From assembly GCA_964502215.1 (NCBI GenBank), contig CAZCUN010000011.1, positions 1-64,000 on the forward strand: 64,000 bases of DNA. Reading direction: 5' to 3'. The number at the start of each line of letters is the position of its first letter. Positions within the stretch are counted from its first letter, which is position 1. This DNA comes from JAALLB01 sp964502215 (GTDB lineage Bacteria; Pseudomonadota; Alphaproteobacteria; Rhizobiales; Rhizobiaceae). The notes beneath the pieces are model-generated. The model searched no databases and was not told the origin of the DNA. It saw only the letters and a program-made list of their open reading frames with translations. Below are positions 1-9,257 of this stretch, piece after piece. A program made the translations under genes and the position numbers.

Positions 1-263
1 TGAACCAATGGGTTAAACAATATTTATCGTAGTTATCTGGGACAGCCCCAAAATTAATTTTTAATTTAGGTTATAAAAAACCGCAGCGGCTTGGATGAGG
101 TCAAGAGACAACTAGTAGTCGTCCTCTCCTCCCTGACCATCATCCGGAAAAAACAACTAAACTAGTAACGCATAAGTTTAGCACTTTGTTTTCCGGAAAA
201 TTACAAAAAAATCGTAGATTTTTTTCTACAGTATAGTGTTCTAATTTCGCAAACAAAAATTAC

Positions 264-1217
264 TTAAAAAGCTTGTAGTTTTCCAAGTGCAATCACTGGA
301 CCCGTTGCAACACCGCTAGGAGAACCACCAGGTGGCTCCATCGTAATTGCAAGTGTACCACCTTCTCCAATAAGGCTAAGGAACTCATCCGTGATTTTCA
401 CTTCATCGGGCGCATTTTCATTCATCACCCCAAGAGAAAGCACTTCTCCTTTTTTAGCGCCTTGAGCAGGAATCAACCAAATTTCAGGAACTTTTTCATC
501 CGTATCTTCAACGGCAGTTCTAATAAGCAAAGATTTTTTCAAAGGGTCATATTGCGCAACAAAAGCTGGCGCATCACCACTTTGCGTCAAAGAAGCAACG
601 AGTGGTCTTGTTGATTCAAACTGCTGTTTTAAACTTTTAACCTCAGCTCTTGCATCTGCAACTTTTAAATTAGCCGCATCAATAGAGCCATTGGCTTGAG
701 CCAGTTCTATATTAGCTGCTTCTAACTTAGCGGTAGCTTGTGACAATTCTGCCTCAAGAGCAGTAGAGCGTTCGCGCGCCTGTGAAAAAGCAGTGTTAGC
801 ATTGGCAATATTATCTTGTGATGCTTCCAACTTTTGCTTCAGACCAGAAATTGTCCCACTCGTAAAATCGCCACCACTGATATAAAGCAATCCAGCAATA
901 CAAGCGACAGATACTGTTGAAGTAAAAGCTGTCATTAATTTCCAAATACCACCAGAGCTACTTACATCAGATTCACGCACCTCTAAAGGCATGATTGATT
1001 TTTCAATGTTCTTCCATAAATTTGCAGGCGGTGCTACCTCATCAACATCATCCAAAATTGGTGAAAGTTGATTTTGCCAAGCATCAACGTTTTTGCGGAA
1101 AGACATATCCCGCTCCATAAGGCGATCAGCCTCAACTCTTGCTCGACCTTCGCTGACACCCAAAGCATATTCAGCCGCAAGCCAGCTTTTATCTTTATCA
1201 AAAGATTTTTCGTTCAT
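264..1217 (-). CDS. Membrane anti-sigma factor (RskA-like)
   Basis: Probable anti-sigma factor that holds the ECF sigma factor encoded just upstream at the membrane. The first ~85 residues form an acidic zinc-finger-less anti-sigma region (WLAAEYALGV is typical of RskA/ChrR-like proteins). A single transmembrane helix follows near residues 95-115, then a long Ala/Gln/Glu-rich coiled-coil stretch, and finally an RskA-type extracytoplasmic domain ending in EPPGGSPSGVATGPV. The ATG at 1217 overlaps the sigma gene stop (ATGA), which indicates translational coupling; a longer in-frame start lies inside the sigma gene and is less likely. The stimulus is unknown. Confidence 0.85.
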   Translation of the reverse strand: MNEKSFDKDKSWLAAEYALGVSEGRARVEADRLMERDMSFRKNVDAWQNQLSPILDDVDEVAPPANLWKNIEKSIMPLEVRESDVSSSGGIWKLMTAFTSTVSVACIAGLLYISGGDFTSGTISGLKQKLEASQDNIANANTAFSQARERSTALEAELSQATAKLEAANIELAQANGSIDAANLKVADARAEVKSLKQQFESTRPLVASLTQSGDAPAFVAQYDPLKKSLLIRTAVEDTDEKVPEIWLIPAQGAKKGEVLSLGVMNENAPDEVKITDEFLSLIGEGGTLAITMEPPGGSPSGVATGPVIALGKLQAF

Positions 1218-1756
1218 CGATTTAAACAATCCCTGAGGCTTACCAGGCCCCTTCTTATCCAAGTTTTGACTGTGTTGAGCGGAATATCAAGTTTTTCCGC
1301 AGCCTCACCATAAGTCCATCCACTTAAATATACATTCTTCAAAGCATCTGCATGGCGCTCATCAAGCTCCGCCATACAAACTTGTAACCTTCCCACATCA
1401 TCAGACAAGAGCGCATGTGCCTCTGGTGATGGTGCTTCATCAGGAATCATTTCAGCCTCAGAAATATCACCAGCTTCTGGCTTTTTTCGCCTGTAATAGT
1501 CAATTGAACTATTGCGAGCAATTGCTGCTAACCAAGAAATTGGACTAGCGTGTCCTGCTGTAAATTTAGACGCCGAATTCCAGACTTTAATATAAGTTTC
1601 CTGTAGTGCCTCTTCTGCTTCACTTCTGTTATTTAAGATACGCAAACAAATGCCAAAAAGTTTCGCAGAAGTTGCATTATACAATAATTCGAAGTCAGAA
1701 CGACTACCAAGTGCAGAACGTGCTATCCAATGTTCCAGTTCATTTCTATCACTCAT
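1214..1756 (-). CDS. ECF RNA polymerase sigma factor (SigK-like)
   Basis: 180-aa extracytoplasmic-function sigma factor. Region sigma2 is visible at residues ~20-90 (GICLRILNNRSEAEEALQET, then KVWNSA and SWLAAIARN), and region sigma4 lies in the C-terminal third, with an HTH around GWTYGEAAEKLDIPLNTVKT and WIRRGLVSLR. Length and domain order fit the group paired with RskA-type anti-sigma factors, and the next gene is such a protein, overlapping by 4 bp. The pair probably autoregulates; a TTGACA-like hexamer (reverse strand, 1838-1843) lies upstream, but no convincing ECF promoter was found. Confidence 0.9.
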   Translation of the reverse strand: MSDRNELEHWIARSALGSRSDFELLYNATSAKLFGICLRILNNRSEAEEALQETYIKVWNSASKFTAGHASPISWLAAIARNSSIDYYRRKKPEAGDISEAEMIPDEAPSPEAHALLSDDVGRLQVCMAELDERHADALKNVYLSGWTYGEAAEKLDIPLNTVKTWIRRGLVSLRDCLNR

Positions 1757-1896
1757 ACTATGAGACTTTACCTTTTAATTTAGACAAAAGACTTTTAAAA
1801 TAAAAGCTTAGGTAATTTGTCATATACATTTTCGCTCTGTCAATAATTGATATCGCCACTCCCCATTAGGTGGTGCAGTAAAAATTTTTGTCCAGA

Positions 1897-3750
1897 TCAA
1901 ACCTGACTTTGCGTTTTCCAAAGGTTTGCATATAACCCCTCTTCCAAAACAAGATCTTCATGACGTCCTTGCGCAATGATCACACCCTCATCCATGACAA
2001 TCAATCGATCAAGCTTTGCAATCGTGGAAAGACGATGAGCTACAACAAACACTGTTTTCCCATCCATCAGTTTTTCAAGGTTCTCCTGTATTGCTTCTTC
2101 CACGCCAGAATCAAGCTGACTTGTTGCTTCATCCAAAACCAAAATAGGCGCATTTCTAAACAGTGCTCTGGCAATGGCAATTCTTTGGCGTTGTCCACCA
2201 GAGAGTTTCACGCCACGCTCACCCACCTGAACATCATAGCCTGTATTACCTTTAATATCGTCAAGCGACATAATAAATTCATGTGCATTAGCAAGCTTTG
2301 CAGCTTCAATCACCTCTTCTAAGGTTGCATCACTTTTGCCTTGTGCAATATTTTCGAAGACTGAACGATGAAAAAGTTGCACGTCTTGTTGCACAAACGA
2401 AAACTGCGAACGAAGACTGTTTTGTTGAACTTTGGATATATCCTGACCATCAATCAAAACAGCCCCTGATTCAGGATCATAAAACCGCATGAGCAATTGT
2501 AAGAGCGTCGTTTTACCAGCGCCTGAAGGCCCAACAATTCCAATCTTTTCGCCGGGCTTAACTTTTAAATTAAGCTTATCGATAATCCCACCTGCTTTAT
2601 CATAATGAAAACTGACATCTATAAATTCGATAGCGCCTTTTTTAAATTCAAAAGCAGATGCACCAGACGCATCTTGAATTTCATGTGGCTTAGCAACAAG
2701 TTCCATCGTGTTTTGTGTGACGCCAACATTTCTGAAGAAACCATTGAGATTGCCAAGCAAGCGCCCTGACAATAATTGTAAACGAAGAACTAACGCTAAA
2801 ACAAATGCAACAGCTCCCAATGTGGATTGCCCTGACAGCCAAAGGTCAATTGAAATATAAGCAATAAGTGAAATTATAATTCCATTCACAACTGCAAGCG
2901 AGACCCGCATTGCAGTAAGCGTTCTTGTAAATGGATAAATTGATTGCTGGTGCTTATGCATCGCTTCCAGAAGAAAATCATCCTGCACTTCACCACCATG
3001 TAATTTTACGGTTTGAATATTAGAATAACTATCGACCATTCTTCCTGAAACACCAGAGGCAGTTTCAGCAGCTTTGCGTGCATGGTCGCGAACCTTGGGA
3101 ATAAAATATCGGGCAATCGCATAAAAAATCACAATCCAAATTGAAATCACAACACCTAATTGCCAATCCAGTGAAAACAAAAGCCCCGCAGTCGTAACCG
3201 CATAAATCACAACGAACCAAATGACCTGCAAAAGCGAGATCATCATATCGCCCGTTGCCATGCCAGATTGAAAAACTTTCTGGCTTATGCGACCTGCTAA
3301 ATCATTTTGAAAAAACGAAAGCGATTGCCCAATCACATGTTTATGACTTTGCCAGCGCATCATCATAAAAAAGCCTGGTACAATTACTTGTTCTTCTATC
3401 AAAGCCCCGAAGGTGACAACGATAGCACGCAAGATTGCAACAACAACGAACATGATCAGAATCGTAGATCCAAAATCATCCAACAATCCACGCCAACCAG
3501 ATGCCTGTTTTTTCTGCGCTTCAAATTGGGTGAGAAGATCAACCAATTGCCCAACATAAGAAAATACTATTGCCTCAACAATCGCATTCACAAAGCCATA
3601 CAAAAGAAGCGCAACAAACGCCCATTTCACTTGGCTTACATAATGCCAGACATAACCAAGAAATTTGTTGGGTGGCTCGTAATCATCACGTGGTTTAAAA
3701 GGGTCTATCCACCCTTCAAAGAACTTAAATATGCGATCAAATGCTTGCAT
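1897..3750 (-). CDS. ABC exporter half-transporter (fused permease/ATPase)
   Basis: 617-aa type IV ABC exporter subunit of the MsbA/multidrug type: an N-terminal transmembrane domain of about six helices (residues ~45-330) fused to an ATPase domain. The nucleotide-binding domain has Walker A (GPSGAGKTT, ~410), the signature LSGGQRQR (~517), Walker B (ILVLDEATSQLD, ~538) and the switch histidine (VAHRLST, ~570). It starts 2 bp after the stop of a paralogous transporter gene, so the two products probably form a heterodimer. The paralogue carries an internal stop codon, leaving open whether this subunit acts alone. Substrate unknown. Confidence 0.9.
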   Translation of the reverse strand: MQAFDRIFKFFEGWIDPFKPRDDYEPPNKFLGYVWHYVSQVKWAFVALLLYGFVNAIVEAIVFSYVGQLVDLLTQFEAQKKQASGWRGLLDDFGSTILIMFVVVAILRAIVVTFGALIEEQVIVPGFFMMMRWQSHKHVIGQSLSFFQNDLAGRISQKVFQSGMATGDMMISLLQVIWFVVIYAVTTAGLLFSLDWQLGVVISIWIVIFYAIARYFIPKVRDHARKAAETASGVSGRMVDSYSNIQTVKLHGGEVQDDFLLEAMHKHQQSIYPFTRTLTAMRVSLAVVNGIIISLIAYISIDLWLSGQSTLGAVAFVLALVLRLQLLSGRLLGNLNGFFRNVGVTQNTMELVAKPHEIQDASGASAFEFKKGAIEFIDVSFHYDKAGGIIDKLNLKVKPGEKIGIVGPSGAGKTTLLQLLMRFYDPESGAVLIDGQDISKVQQNSLRSQFSFVQQDVQLFHRSVFENIAQGKSDATLEEVIEAAKLANAHEFIMSLDDIKGNTGYDVQVGERGVKLSGGQRQRIAIARALFRNAPILVLDEATSQLDSGVEEAIQENLEKLMDGKTVFVVAHRLSTIAKLDRLIVMDEGVIIAQGRHEDLVLEEGLYANLWKTQSQV

Positions 3751-3752
3751 AC

Positions 3753-5609
3753 CTATTCAGCCGTTACAAAATTGTCTTTATCATCGACTGAAAGAAACCC
3801 ACCAGATTGACGCGCCCAAAGGTCAGCATAAATGCCGCCCTTTTCAACCAATTCATCATGCGTACCGTTTTCAAGAATTTTGCCTTCATCCATCACAACC
3901 AAGCGATCCAACTGCGCAATGGTTGAAAGCCTATGCGCAATGGCAATTACGGTCTTGCCTTCCATAAGCTTGAAGAGGCTTTCCTGAATGGCTGCCTCAA
4001 CTTCTGAATCCAACGCAGAAGTGGCTTCATCCAGCACAAGTATCGGTGCGTCTTTTAAGAATATTCTAGCAATCGCAATGCGCTGGCGCTGACCTCCTGA
4101 AAGTTTTACACCTCGCTCACCCACCTGCGCGTCCAGCCCAAGGTTTCCATGGCTATCAACCAAAGTTTCAATAAACTCCCAAGCATTTGCTTTTCTAGCC
4201 GCCTCAATAATTTCATAATCCGTTGCATTGGGTTTTGAATAAGCAATGTTCTCACGAATGGTTCGGTGCAGAAGCGAGGTATCCTGCGTCACCATCCCAA
4301 TGTTAGCGCGCAAACTATCTTGCTTAACATCTGCGATATTCTGATCGCCAATTTTTACAGCCCCACCTTCTACATCATAAAATCGCAAAAGAATATTCGT
4401 AAGCGTTGTCTTGCCAGCGCCTGAACGACCAACCAGACCAATCTTTTCTCCAGGCTGAATATTAAGCGAAAGGTTTTCCATCACAGTCCCCTCGCCGCCA
4501 TAGGTAAAATGGATATCCTTAAACACAATAGGCTTGCCATGCGCATCAAGCTCACTTGCGTTTGGCTTGTCTTGAATATTCTGCACCTTGGAAAGCATGT
4601 TCATACCATCTTGCACGACACCAAGCGCTTCAAACAAACGGGCAAGTTCCCACGTGACCTAATAGGCCATGCCGTTCATGCGCAACACAAGGCCTACCGC
4701 AACAGCAACCGCACCAACGCCAACAACCTCCCCCATCCAAAGCCAAATCCCAGCAACGCCAGCCCCTACCAAAAGCAGATGATTTAAAAACTTAATACAA
4801 ACTTCTAAACTGGTAGATAGGCGCATCTGTGGATGCACCGTTTGCAAAAACCCATCCATAGCATCACGCGCATAAACCTCTTCACGGTCGGTATGTGCAA
4901 AAAGTTTAACCGTCGCTATATTGGTATAACTATCGACAACACGCCCTGTCATAAGCGAACGCGCATCCGCCTGTTCTTTAGAAATCGCTGACATCTTGGG
5001 CAGGAAATAACGCAGCATCAAAACATAAAGCAAAAGCCAACAAGCAAACGGCAACATCAACACCCAATGAAAAGATGCCGCTAAAATCATCGCTCCAAAA
5101 AAATAAACTGACACATAAACCATCACATTTAAAATTGTGATGGTTGCATCACGCACAGCAAGAGAGGTTTGCATAACCTTGGTTGCAACACGGCCAGCAA
5201 ATTCATCCGAGAAGAAAGACATGCTTTGGCGAAGCAAATACTTATGCATCTGCCATCGCATCACCATGCCATAATTTCCCAAAATAGTTTGATGCAGAAT
5301 GACTGAATGAAAAATGCCAATAATCGGCATGATTACCAAAATAAAGACCAGCATGACAATCAGCTTCGTGCCTTCATCAGCCAAGAATGTCTCTCGGTTT
5401 GCTTCACTTAACCAATCAACAATATTACCAAGAAACCCAAACAGCGCCACTTCCGTTGCAGAGATAATCGTAATCAGCAAAGCCATAAGTGCCAGATATT
5501 TCCAGCTTGGTTTGGTATAATGCCAAAAGAAAGCAAGTAGCGTATTAGGCGCTCTTTGTGGAACGTCGTCAGGATATGGATTGATTAAGGATTCAAAATA
5601 AGAGTACAT
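3753..5609 (-). pseudogene. ABC exporter half-transporter interrupted by in-frame TAG
   Basis: Paralogue of the neighbouring exporter. Codons 1-316 encode the transmembrane domain and stop at a TAG (4659-4661). Translation in the same frame continues from 4658 to 3753 with the rest of the linker and a complete ATPase domain (Walker A GRSGAGKTT, signature LSGGQRQR, Walker B LVLDEATSALD, VIAIAHRLST). The reading is MNGMAY-stop-VTWELARLFEALGVVQDG, so there is no frameshift, only one nonsense codon in an otherwise intact ~618-codon gene. In homologues I recall, this position is often Trp, so TGG to TAG is the simplest change. It could be a real recent inactivation, a sequencing error, or readthrough. 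A methionine at 4637 could restart the ATPase half. Confidence 0.85.
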
Positions 5610-5643
5610 GACTCCTATCTAATCCCCTTAAGTCGAGTTTACC

Positions 5644-6093
5644 ATGCCTGACCTTGTTTTATTCCAACCTGACATTCCAGGAAACACAGGAACTTTATTA
5701 CGCCTTGCCGCATGCATGGGTGTGCGTGTGCATATCATCGAACCAGCAGGCTTTAGGCTAGACGAAAAAGCGTTTCGCAGAGCTGGCATGGATTACGTTG
5801 AACAAGCCGCGATGCAAAAACATTTAAACTGGGCAGAATTTGAAAAATGGCGCAAATCAGAACAAAGGCGCACATTACTGCTCACAATAAAAGCCACACA
5901 AAACTACACCGATTTTAAGTTCCAAAAATCAGACCTCATCATGCTAGGCCGCGAAAGCATCGGCGCACCAGACTATGTGCACGAAGCAGTCGATGAACGC
6001 CTTACAATCCCCATGGCAGGCGAAGCAAGATCGTTAAACATGGCACTAACAGGCGCAATGGTTCTAGGCGAAGCAATTAGGCAGGTGAGTTAA
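5644..6093 (+). CDS. trmL: tRNA (cytidine(34)-2'-O)-methyltransferase TrmL
   Basis: 149-aa SPOUT-class methyltransferase that 2'-O-methylates the wobble nucleotide of tRNA-Leu isoacceptors using S-adenosylmethionine. Visible motifs are the N-terminal LFQPDIPGNTGTLLRLA (motif 1), LIMLGRESIGAPDYV (motif 2, ~residue 100) and the knot-forming IPMAGEARSLNMALTGAM (motif 3). The length is exactly that of the minimal TrmL/YibK family. It is divergent from the ABC exporter operon, with 34 bp between starts. Confidence 0.93.
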   Translation: MPDLVLFQPDIPGNTGTLLRLAACMGVRVHIIEPAGFRLDEKAFRRAGMDYVEQAAMQKHLNWAEFEKWRKSEQRRTLLLTIKATQNYTDFKFQKSDLIMLGRESIGAPDYVHEAVDERLTIPMAGEARSLNMALTGAMVLGEAIRQVS

Positions 6094-6109
6094 TAGTTAA
6101 TAGCAAATA

Positions 6110-6925
6110 TCATTCAGCCGATGATTGGAAAAACTTATATGCTTTTTCATTGATATATTTAGCTGGGGTGTAATACCAATGTGTGTGACCTTTTAAAACG
6201 ACAAGATCAACATCTTGCCCCGCCTCAGAAAGCATTTGTGAAGATTGGCGTGCATTTTCCAAATTAAAAATATGGTCACTCGTTCCCAGCATAAAGAGTA
6301 TTGGTGCTTTAGCGAAATTAGAACTTAGTACATTTGATAGATTTGCTGCATCAGGATAGCCTGCATGCGCAGCTACCGCTTTAAAAGGCGAAGCTTTTTG
6401 TATGCTAAGAAAACCTGCATATACCGCACCAGATGAATGCCCAAATAAATAGATTTTAGACGCATCGAATTTATGTTCATCTGCCACTTTTGCAATAACT
6501 GCTTGAATAAACTCAACTGGATCATTTTGGAAACTCCATCCAGATTTAGAAAAACTATCAGGCGCAACAACTAATGCCCCTGATTTTCTAGCTTGTGATT
6601 GCCACATATCAACCATAGATACGCCAGTTCTTTGGCTACCATGTAATAATACAATCAAAGAACGTTCAGGTTTTTTACTACCTTCAAAGATATGGAATCT
6701 ACGCTCAGTTCCGTTAAAATCAAAAGAATGAGTAGCAAATTTACCAGCCCTCTCTTTATAACCAGTACGATAACGCGCGGCAGCAAGCGGCAGTTTTGTT
6801 TCTACTACGTTCAGCTTCCCAGGCCCTAATGGCTCAACACCCCAGTCTGAATTATTATAAGCAAAGATAGCGCCTATAATCACAACCAAAAGAAGTGCCA
6901 AACCAATAAGAAAATCTTTAATCAT
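6110..6925 (-). CDS. Alpha/beta hydrolase, PHB depolymerase/LpqC-like, membrane-anchored
   Basis: 271-aa predicted exported esterase. An N-terminal hydrophobic helix (residues ~5-24, LIGLALLLVVIIGAIFAY) acts as a signal anchor. The catalytic fold follows: oxyanion segment IVLLHGSQRTG (~90), nucleophile elbow GHSSG (~164), an acidic residue near LGTSDHIF (~212) and a histidine in GHTHWYY (~246). This arrangement matches esterase/PHB depolymerase-like (LpqC) proteins. The substrate cannot be told. It stands alone, converging with trmL. Confidence 0.75.
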   Translation of the reverse strand: MIKDFLIGLALLLVVIIGAIFAYNNSDWGVEPLGPGKLNVVETKLPLAAARYRTGYKERAGKFATHSFDFNGTERRFHIFEGSKKPERSLIVLLHGSQRTGVSMVDMWQSQARKSGALVVAPDSFSKSGWSFQNDPVEFIQAVIAKVADEHKFDASKIYLFGHSSGAVYAGFLSIQKASPFKAVAAHAGYPDAANLSNVLSSNFAKAPILFMLGTSDHIFNLENARQSSQMLSEAGQDVDLVVLKGHTHWYYTPAKYINEKAYKFFQSSAE

Positions 6926-7009
6926 TTTATCCAGCTTATCTTTATAAAATTCCCGAAAATAAATTACATTAAACAGTTAGGATTAATTGATTAAGATAAT
7001 AAGAACTCT

Positions 7010-7747
7010 TTAACGAAATGATAGGCTTAAGTCGCGTAAATTATTACGTTCCTTTGTGTCGAGAATATTATTTTTATTCACATCAAAGCGTACGAATGTA
7101 TCGCGAAGAACTTTCAAATATTCCGCCTTTGTGACTATACCGTTTTCATCTGTGTCAAAAGAAAAATCAATCGCCTGAGAAAACCTTTTAACAGTCTTAT
7201 TTTTAGCAGTTTTATCATTTGCAGCTTGTAACATTTCTGCAAATGTAATTACACCATCCTTGTCAAGATCAGGTAAGTCAGCACTCGCTTTAATTTTTTT
7301 CAATATAAGAGCTGATTGCTCTTTTGTTGGTTTTATCGTCACACTACGCAAACCAGCAATTGAGCGTGATGCGCTCAGGTTACTTTTTGATAATTGAACA
7401 AGTTCATTCTCAGAGACAGAACCATCACCATCAATATCCAACCGCAACCACTTTGTGATTATATTAACTCTTTGCCCTGAATTACGAACCATCAACTTAA
7501 AGTCTGCTTCACTTCTTTTATACCCATCCCCATCAGGATCAAATTGATCAAATCTGTCAGCTAATTTTTGTGAAGAATTTTCCCAATCAACATTTAAGTA
7601 TGAATATGATGAAAGTAATCGAGCTGCGGACGCCTCTGCTTTTGTAAAATCAGACGCCTTAACTTCTTGAGAAAAAGCAGGGTGAATTGTTGCAAATATT
7701 ATTGCACTAGACAAAAGTATTTGCTTGGTTTTTTTGAATAAAATCAT
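7010..7747 (-). CDS. Secreted EF-hand calcium-binding protein
   Basis: 245-aa protein with an N-terminal signal peptide (IIFATIHPAFSQ, predicted cleavage after AFSQ) and five EF-hand-like loops: DPDGDGYKRSE (~70), DIDGDGSVSENE (~103), DLDKDGVITFAE (~160), DTDENGIVTKAE (~198) and the more degenerate DVNKNNILDTKE (~224). The first four keep the Asp/Asn/Gly pattern for Ca2+ binding. It is probably periplasmic. Its partner is unknown; no catalytic motif is seen. Confidence 0.8.
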   Translation of the reverse strand: MILFKKTKQILLSSAIIFATIHPAFSQEVKASDFTKAEASAARLLSSYSYLNVDWENSSQKLADRFDQFDPDGDGYKRSEADFKLMVRNSGQRVNIITKWLRLDIDGDGSVSENELVQLSKSNLSASRSIAGLRSVTIKPTKEQSALILKKIKASADLPDLDKDGVITFAEMLQAANDKTAKNKTVKRFSQAIDFSFDTDENGIVTKAEYLKVLRDTFVRFDVNKNNILDTKERNNLRDLSLSFR

Positions 7748-7836
7748 ATTATTTTTCCTTTGCTATATTTTAATATTACGTAAAGTAAGTATTAATATTT
7801 CAAATACAAGATTTTAGTCAAATTAATCTACACTGA

Positions 7837-8166
7837 TTAATCCGCACTTGGCAGTCTTCTCATGGTAAATTCAATCTCATCATTATCAAGCACACGCCAA
7901 CTTTCGACTTCACTCCAATAGGCAGCTTTTGGGTATTTTTTCAAAAAGCCTTTAGCGAATGTTCTGGCATCTTCTCGTGGTAGGATATGTGTTTCACGTT
8001 TCCAGCTATCAAGTTTAGTGCCACGGTTACCCAATATATTATTGCGCATTTCGCGACGACGCTCTGCCCAGCTTTTGTTTGCACCCCGCGAACGCTCTAC
8101 AGCCTGAGATGCTTTGCTGGCATCTGAAACAGAATATCTTGCTTTTTTATCATCCATATCAGCCAT
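7837..8166 (-). CDS. Conserved hypothetical, 109 aa
   Basis: Small soluble basic protein that I do not recognise. The N-terminal third is charged and probably disordered (SDASKASQAVERSRG). The rest contains WAERRREMRNNILG, a basic segment REDARTFAKGFLKKYP and a C-terminal strand-like part ending FTMRRLPSAD. There is no signal peptide or membrane segment. It is divergent from hemF; the true start may be the second methionine (8157). Codon use resembles its neighbours, so I take it as a real gene. Confidence 0.6.
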   Translation of the reverse strand: MADMDDKKARYSVSDASKASQAVERSRGANKSWAERRREMRNNILGNRGTKLDSWKRETHILPREDARTFAKGFLKKYPKAAYWSEVESWRVLDNDEIEFTMRRLPSAD

Positions 8167-8330
8167 TTACTCGGCCTTTAAAAGTGAACATGATATTAAT
8201 CTGGGCATTGCAACAAGCCGAGTCAAGTTTTCTGGACACTTCATATTGCAAATCACTTGGAAATATGGACAAGTCGCAGTGTAATTTTATACGTAATAGA
8301 CATTGCATCATTTTAGACAGGAATTTCAAA

Positions 8331-9248
8331 TTGGCAGGCAAACACACACCACCACCCGCAGGACTTCCAGATAACATTGAAGAAAAAAAGCAACTTGCAG
8401 AAGCTTGGTTTCAAAAAATTCGTGATAACATTTGTATTGATCTAGAACAATTAGAAGACAACTTAGAAGGCACTCTATCAGATCAAGAACCAGGTCGCTT
8501 CACACGTAAAGACTGGAAACGCGAAGAAGGCCATGGCGGTGGCGGCACAATGTCTATGATGTATGGTCGCGTGTTCGAAAAAGTTGGCGTTCATACTTCC
8601 ACTGTTTACGGAACTTTGTCAGAAGATTTCAAAAAACAAATCCCGGGCGCTGATGAAAACCCTGAATTTTGGGCATCAGGTATTTCTTTAATTGCACATC
8701 CACAAAACCCAAACGTCCCAGCCATACATATGAACACGCGCATGGTTGTTACAACCAGCCAGTGGTTTGGTGGCGGGGCTGATCTTACCCCTGTGTTAGA
8801 TGCAAGACGCACCCAAGAAGACGAAGACACCCGCGTATTTCACCGCGCAATGAAATTTGCTTGTGACCGCCATGAGGTTGCAAACTATGATGAATACAAA
8901 GAATGGTGTGATGAATATTTCTACCTAAAACACAGAGACGAAATGCGCGGCATCGGTGGCATATTCTATGACTACTTACATTCAGACGAAGAAAAAGGCG
9001 GTTGGGACGCTGACTTTAAATTCACGCAAGACGTCGGCAGAGCGTTCAATGTTGTTTATCCAGCACTTGTTATGAAAAACATGAACAAGCCTTGGACAGA
9101 AGAACAAAAGCAAGAACAACTCGTGCGCCGTGGTAGATACGTTGAGTTCAACCTGCTTTACGACAGAGGCACAATCTTCGGCCTAAAAACAGGTGGTAAT
9201 GTGGAAACAATTCTAAGTTCCATGCCACCTGAGGTTAAATGGCCATAA
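8331..9248 (+). CDS. hemF: Aerobic coproporphyrinogen-III oxidase HemF
   Basis: Oxygen-dependent decarboxylation of coproporphyrinogen III to protoporphyrinogen IX in heme synthesis. It has the HemF signatures WFGGGADLTP (~145), YFYLKHRDEMRGIGGIF (~200) and RRGRYVEFNLLYDRGTIFGL (~270). The start is set at TTG 8331, giving 305 aa, the usual family length: an AGGA (8319-8322) sits 8 nt upstream and homology begins at AGKHTPPPAGLP. Earlier in-frame ATGs (8079, 8265) would add sequence unlike HemF and would overlap the divergent neighbour. Confidence 0.93.
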   Translation: MAGKHTPPPAGLPDNIEEKKQLAEAWFQKIRDNICIDLEQLEDNLEGTLSDQEPGRFTRKDWKREEGHGGGGTMSMMYGRVFEKVGVHTSTVYGTLSEDFKKQIPGADENPEFWASGISLIAHPQNPNVPAIHMNTRMVVTTSQWFGGGADLTPVLDARRTQEDEDTRVFHRAMKFACDRHEVANYDEYKEWCDEYFYLKHRDEMRGIGGIFYDYLHSDEEKGGWDADFKFTQDVGRAFNVVYPALVMKNMNKPWTEEQKQEQLVRRGRYVEFNLLYDRGTIFGLKTGGNVETILSSMPPEVKWP

Positions 9249-9257
9249 AATTACAAT

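Noticed and set aside
100..160. Possible acidic C-terminal tail of a reverse-strand ORF (ending GGEDDY)
   Set aside because: The frame is closed by a stop a few codons upstream, so no gene of meaningful length exists; 1-263 appears gene-free.
4637..4661. Frameshift as the cause of the split ABC exporter
   Set aside because: Both halves are in the same frame; a single TAG codon accounts for the break.
8079..8330. Upstream in-frame extension of hemF
   Set aside because: Would overlap the divergent 109-aa gene and adds 84 residues not seen in HemF; TTG 8331 has a good SD.
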